Shown here one piece after another: positions 60,630 through 64,000 of a stretch of 64,000 nt of DNA. The stretch spans positions 2,170,001-2,234,000 of the forward strand of contig NZ_CP059675.1 in NCBI RefSeq assembly GCF_014069575.1, read 5' to 3'. The position numbers and the translations under genes are program-made. Each line of letters opens with the position of its first letter. The first letter of the stretch is position 1. The notes under the pieces are model-generated. The model ran no database searches and was not told where the DNA came from. It saw only the letters and a list, made by a program, of their open reading frames with translations. The DNA comes from Schaalia sp. JY-X169 (GTDB lineage Bacteria; Actinomycetota; Actinomycetes; Actinomycetales; Actinomycetaceae).

Positions 60630-61232
60630 ATGATGCAACTGATGACCGTCCGCGCTGTGCCGTGGGAAGAGGGTCTGTGGACCCACGTACCCGAGGACGT
60701 CCGGAGCAGCCCACTGGGCCTTACCATCACGGCAACAGAGATGTCGGATGCATGGAATAGCACCGATCCCGCGAAGACGGTTCACACCGAGAACGCCCTC
60801 GTCACCGACCTTCATCAGGGCCAAGCGGTCGAGGTCGCATTCATTGCGGACATGACCGAACAGTTTGACCAGGCCGGCATCTTCATCGTTTCAGACGACG
60901 CAACGTGGGCAAAGGCGGGCATGGAGCTCTCCGACGGGCTCCTGCAGCTCACTGCGACTCTGACCCGGGGACTTTCCGACCGTTCGATGTGTCAGGTGGC
61001 CGACTGGAACGGGCGCCCGGTGCGAGTTCGAGCCGCGTGGAAACACGAGATGATGTGGATTTACGCCAGCGTTGATGGTGAGCCGCTGCAGCTAGTGCGC
61101 ATGTTCCCGTTCGAGGGCGCCCTGAAGGTGAAAGCCGGTCCCTACGTTGCGTCGCCACGCCGCAAACGGCTTTCGATCACGTTCACAGAATGGCTTATCA
61201 CTGAAGCTGACGATGCCGGAATCGACGACTGA
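60630..61232 (+). CDS. DUF1349 (concanavalin-like) domain protein
   Basis: A 200-aa protein made of a DUF1349 domain, a concanavalin-like jelly roll: FIADMTEQFDQAGIFIVSDD, WAKAGMELSDGLLQLTATLT, RGLSDRSMCQVADW and MWIYASVDGEPLQLVRMF. Residues such as the Trp and Glu resemble those of family members of unknown, probably carbohydrate-related function. GAGGGGG precedes ATG 60630 by 8 bases. It overlaps the downstream glucosidase gene by 20 bp, implying coupled translation and a shared role in glycan use. Confidence 0.8.
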   Translation: MMQLMTVRAVPWEEGLWTHVPEDVRSSPLGLTITATEMSDAWNSTDPAKTVHTENALVTDLHQGQAVEVAFIADMTEQFDQAGIFIVSDDATWAKAGMELSDGLLQLTATLTRGLSDRSMCQVADWNGRPVRVRAAWKHEMMWIYASVDGEPLQLVRMFPFEGALKVKAGPYVASPRRKRLSITFTEWLITEADDAGIDD

Positions 61233-63036
61233 ATCAAGCTGGTGGAAGACGGGCGTCGTCTACCAGGTATACCCGCGCTCTTTCGCGGATTCTTCGGGGT
61301 CAGGAATGGGGGACTTGGCGGGTATCACCTCGCGGCTCGCATACCTGAAAGACCTTGGCGTTGACGCACTTTGGCTTAGTCCCTTTTACCCATCGCCCCA
61401 GGTGGATGCTGGTTACGACATTGCGGACTACCGCGACGTTGACCCAGTTTTTGGAAGCCTGGAGGACTTTGAGGCGCTGCTTCACACCGCTCATGAGCAG
61501 GGTTTAGCGGTCATTATCGACTTGGTCCCGAACCACAGTTCTGACCAACATCCCCTCTTCCAGGCCGCTCTGTGCGGTCTGCCCGGGGGTCCGGAGCGGG
61601 CCATGTACCACTTCGTCGAGGGCGACGGCGCGAGTGGGGGGCTACCGCCTAACAACTGGAAGTCGGTGTTCGGGGGACCAAGTTGGACACGCGTTGTCGA
61701 GGCCGATGGCCAGCCGGGTCAGTGGTACTACCACCTCTTTGACCCCACTCAGCCTGATTTTAACTGGGGGAATCCCCGGGTTTTGGAGTTCTTTGAGGGC
61801 GTGCTGCGCTTCTGGCTTGACCTCGGTGTAGATGGCTTTCGTATCGACGTTTCCGATGCCCTGATCAAGGACACGGCGTGGCCAGACACCGAGGGCGGAT
61901 GGCCGGTCATCCCCAAGGATGCTGCGAGCCCAGTTCACGACATTTACCGCCATTTTCGCGCCGTGATGGATGAGTATCCAGAGACCATGGCAGTCATTGA
62001 GACAGGCGCTGATGACGACATCGTCGCCCTGTTCTTGAGGTCGGATGAGATGCACCAGGCGTTCAACTTCCGCTTCCTGAAGACGGGGTGGGACGGGGGA
62101 GAGATTGCGCGGGCTATCTTTGAGTCGGCTCGCGCCTTCGCCGACGTTGGCGCCGCGACCACCTGGGTGACGGACAACCACGATACGGTCCGGTCCGTCA
62201 CGCGTTACGCAACCGGTGGGTCGCTGAGCGGGGCGTATGTCCCGCAAGTCGACACTGCAGGCGCTGGCAGCGAGGACGCAGCCTCTGACATCGGGGTGCG
62301 TCGGGCTCGGGCCATGGCGGTTCTACTCCTATCCCTTCCCGGCAGCGCATACATCTATGCGGGTCAGGAGTTGGGCCTTCCCGAGGTGACGGATTTGCCT
62401 GACGAGGTTCTGACAGATCCATCATTCTTCCGCACAAATGGGGCCGTTCGAGGCCGAGATGGCTGCCGCGTTCCTCTTCCCTGGTCAGGATCTGAACCGC
62501 CGTTCGGGTTTTCTCCCACAGGACCCGGGGCGCCCCCACCGCAGACCTGGCTGCCCCAGCCGGATCAGTGGGCGTCACTGACGGTCGCGCAGCAGGCCGG
62601 TGATCCGTCCTCCATGCTGAGTCTTTACCGCAACCTGCTGCGATTGCGCAGGGAAGAGCCTGCCTTGGGGTCTGGTGCTTTGGAATGGGTTTCGCCAGTT
62701 GCCGAAGTTGAAAGGACCGGGTTCCTGCATCTGCGCCTCTGGGCACTTCCAACCGTGGAGCCTAGCGAGCAGACTGCTGCCGAGACCCCAACTCAAACCA
62801 CCGTTGACCTGGTCGTGAATTTCACTTCGGCGCCTGTCCCACTTCCACGCGGGTTGTCTCGAGACTGGATGCTGCTCAGCAGCGCAGCCCACCCTGGCAA
62901 CGCTCGGTCTACCAGCCCAGCCCAGGACAACAGAGTCGCAGACAGCGACGTTCAACTTGGCGGTGCAACGCTGCCGGGCCACCTGCTGCCGGCGGAGTCG
63001 GCTGCGCTGTTCCGTTCGCCCGCTGCCGGCGACTGA
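61213..63036 (+). CDS. GH13 alpha-glucosidase / oligo-1,6-glucosidase-like
   Basis: A 607-aa family 13 alpha-glucosidase. The conserved regions are WWKTGVVYQVYPRSFADSSG, DLVPNHSSDQHPLF (region I), GFRIDVSDALIKD (region II with the nucleophile Asp), AVIETG (region III with the acid/base Glu) and TDNHDTVRS (region IV). YAGQELGLPE is also typical. No signal peptide, so it acts on imported maltodextrins, sucrose or trehalose-derived sugars. A C-terminal beta domain is present. ATG 61213 lies inside the upstream gene. It may supply glucosides to the same catabolic pool as the GH65 enzyme, though the genes are far apart. Confidence 0.93.
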   Translation: MPESTTESSWWKTGVVYQVYPRSFADSSGSGMGDLAGITSRLAYLKDLGVDALWLSPFYPSPQVDAGYDIADYRDVDPVFGSLEDFEALLHTAHEQGLAVIIDLVPNHSSDQHPLFQAALCGLPGGPERAMYHFVEGDGASGGLPPNNWKSVFGGPSWTRVVEADGQPGQWYYHLFDPTQPDFNWGNPRVLEFFEGVLRFWLDLGVDGFRIDVSDALIKDTAWPDTEGGWPVIPKDAASPVHDIYRHFRAVMDEYPETMAVIETGADDDIVALFLRSDEMHQAFNFRFLKTGWDGGEIARAIFESARAFADVGAATTWVTDNHDTVRSVTRYATGGSLSGAYVPQVDTAGAGSEDAASDIGVRRARAMAVLLLSLPGSAYIYAGQELGLPEVTDLPDEVLTDPSFFRTNGAVRGRDGCRVPLPWSGSEPPFGFSPTGPGAPPPQTWLPQPDQWASLTVAQQAGDPSSMLSLYRNLLRLRREEPALGSGALEWVSPVAEVERTGFLHLRLWALPTVEPSEQTAAETPTQTTVDLVVNFTSAPVPLPRGLSRDWMLLSSAAHPGNARSTSPAQDNRVADSDVQLGGATLPGHLLPAESAALFRSPAAGD

Positions 63037-63156
63037 GGCTACTGCTCTGTTCCGTTCGCCGGTTGGAGCCGACTGAGCCTGCCCGAAAGTCCACTGCGCG
63101 CGACCCAATGGAGCGCCACGCCACCGATCTTGACTCGGCGGAGCACCCCGCCATTC

Positions 63157-63276
63157 CTAAGGTCGCCGATATCCACTAAGGTCGCCGCTGTTCTAGCGAA
63201 TTATTGGCGACCTTAGGCGACATCGGCGACCTTAGGTCTGTGGCCCAGTGCTTGCGTGTGACGGCGGCAACCTTAC
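63157..63276. repeat. Family A 19-bp-period palindromic element, copy 3
   Basis: CTAAGGTCGCCG at 63157 and 63176 (19 bp apart) faces GGCGACCTTAG at 63206 and 63225 (19 bp apart), plus a more distant GGCAACCTTACG at 63266. Here the core is GGTCGCC/GGCGACC, against GGTTGCC/GGCAACC in copies 1 and 2, so both arms changed together. It lies between the convergent GH13 and hom genes. The rest of 63037-63310 holds no gene. Confidence 0.9.
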
Positions 63277-63310
63277 GTGACGGCGGATGCCGGGGGTGCC
63301 GAGTTGGCGC

Positions 63311-64000
63311 CTAGGCGCTGACCTCTGAACGCAGGATCGAACTCACCTCAATGACTGATGCGCTGTCGTTCAGGTCTGCAACCACCTGCTCCAAGGAACC
63401 TTCCGTGGCGCGGTGAGTGAGAATCGTCAGAACAGCAGTCTTGAGATCGCCGCTCCCCTCACTGACCTCATCGTTGGCGTCCCTCTGACTCACCGACTTG
63501 ATAGAGACCCCGTTCGCAGCGAAGATGCCCGCCACTTCAGCCAGCACACCTACCCTGTCGCGAATCTCTGCCTGCACCTGGTAACGGGTAACGGCCTCCG
63601 CGCGCGGCAAGATCGGCAGGTTTGCATACACCAGTTCCCTTGGACCGTTCCCACCGTTGGCAATGTGCGAGGCCGCAGCCACAACATCTGAAAGTACGGC
63701 TGTCGCTGTCGGAGCCCCGCCTGCACCTTGACCGTAGAACATGAGCCGACCAGCAGATTCACCATCCACAACAATCGAGTTGAAAGCACCGTTGACATTG
63801 GCGAGGGCGTGGTCACGTGGGACAAGCGTGGGGTGGACCCGCACTGAAACCCATTCGGTGCCATCATCCTTCGTGACGCGTTCAGCAATTGCGAGCAGCT
63901 TGATGACGTTGCCCCCGGCCTCTGCCTCAGCAATATCGTCAGCCGTGATGCTTGAAATCCCCTCAACCGCGACGTCGTCGATAGACACCCTGGTGTGGAA
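63311..64000 (-). CDS. hom: Homoserine dehydrogenase, C-terminal part (cut by window edge)
   Basis: The reading frame ending at 63311 enters the window edge at FHTRVSIDDVAVEGISSITA, continues through MFYGQGAGGAPTATAVLSDV, and ends in an ACT domain (YQVQAEIRDRVGVLAEVAGI and FAANGVSIKSVSQRD). This is the C-terminal substrate domain plus ACT regulatory domain of NAD(P)-dependent homoserine dehydrogenase, which makes homoserine for threonine, methionine and isoleucine and is usually feedback-inhibited by threonine through this domain. The N-terminal Rossmann part is outside the window. Confidence 0.95.
   Translation of the reverse strand, partial: FHTRVSIDDVAVEGISSITADDIAEAEAGGNVIKLLAIAERVTKDDGTEWVSVRVHPTLVPRDHALANVNGAFNSIVVDGESAGRLMFYGQGAGGAPTATAVLSDVVAAASHIANGGNGPRELVYANLPILPRAEAVTRYQVQAEIRDRVGVLAEVAGIFAANGVSIKSVSQRDANDEVSEGSGDLKTAVLTILTHRATEGSLEQVVADLNDSASVIEVSSILRSEVSA

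Overview
This 64 kb window comes from a moderately high-GC actinobacterial chromosome, most likely a member of the Actinomycetaceae or a close relative. The evidence is gene content and order. The block dacB-tilS-hpt-ftsH-folE-folP-folB/folK-DUF3180 lies next to ppa. A 32-aa bS22-type ribosomal protein gene sits beside a small BldC-like HTH gene. There is a cluster trkH-ktrA-radA-disA, actinobacterial-type dapD, fdxA and typA genes, and DtxR-type and ClgR-type operators. No function was assigned by a database search; all calls are from reading the sequence.

Layout. 1-1.8 kb: 5' end of a PPi-type PEP carboxykinase, a histidine phosphatase and a cupin. 2-7.6 kb: YhgE/Pip membrane protein, dps, a beheaded mscL remnant, and a GntR-regulated ABC transporter. 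7.6-9.4 kb: an IS110-family element (with room for a bridge RNA) inside an ISL3-family remnant, then tRNA-Lys. 9.5-18.4 kb: HAD-GH65 disaccharide phosphorylase fusion, bS22, HTH, K+ uptake (trkH, ktrA), radA and disA. 18.4-19.1 kb: a repeat-filled spacer. 19-30.8 kb: folate block, ftsH, hpt, tilS, dacB, ppa and an NlpC/P60 hydrolase. 30.9-36 kb: an alpha/beta hydrolase, a hypothetical gene and feoABC under a DtxR box. 36.5-43.6 kb: ppdK, clpC (with a ClgR box), dtd and a class III nucleotide cyclase. 43.7-51.2 kb: DUF885 protease-like, maf, dapD, gltA, fdxA and typA. 51.5-53 kb: a PH-like membrane protein and a second repeat-filled spacer. 53-59.3 kb: oligopeptide ABC operon. 59.4-64 kb: a broken MFS gene, DUF1349 protein, GH13 glucosidase and the 3' end of hom.

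Functional themes are PPi-linked PEP metabolism (PPi-PEPCK plus pyruvate phosphate dikinase), alpha-glucan/disaccharide use (GH65-HAD, GH13), K+/c-di-AMP homeostasis, folate synthesis, ferrous iron import and proteostasis.

The most unusual feature is intergenic. Three sequence-unrelated repeat families (A, B, C; eight elements) share one architecture: a short motif repeated at an exact 19-bp period, a spacer, then the same motif inverted and again repeated at 19 bp. In several copies both arms have changed together, which argues that pairing or palindromy is maintained. Seven of the eight lie between convergent genes. I know of no named family with this layout.
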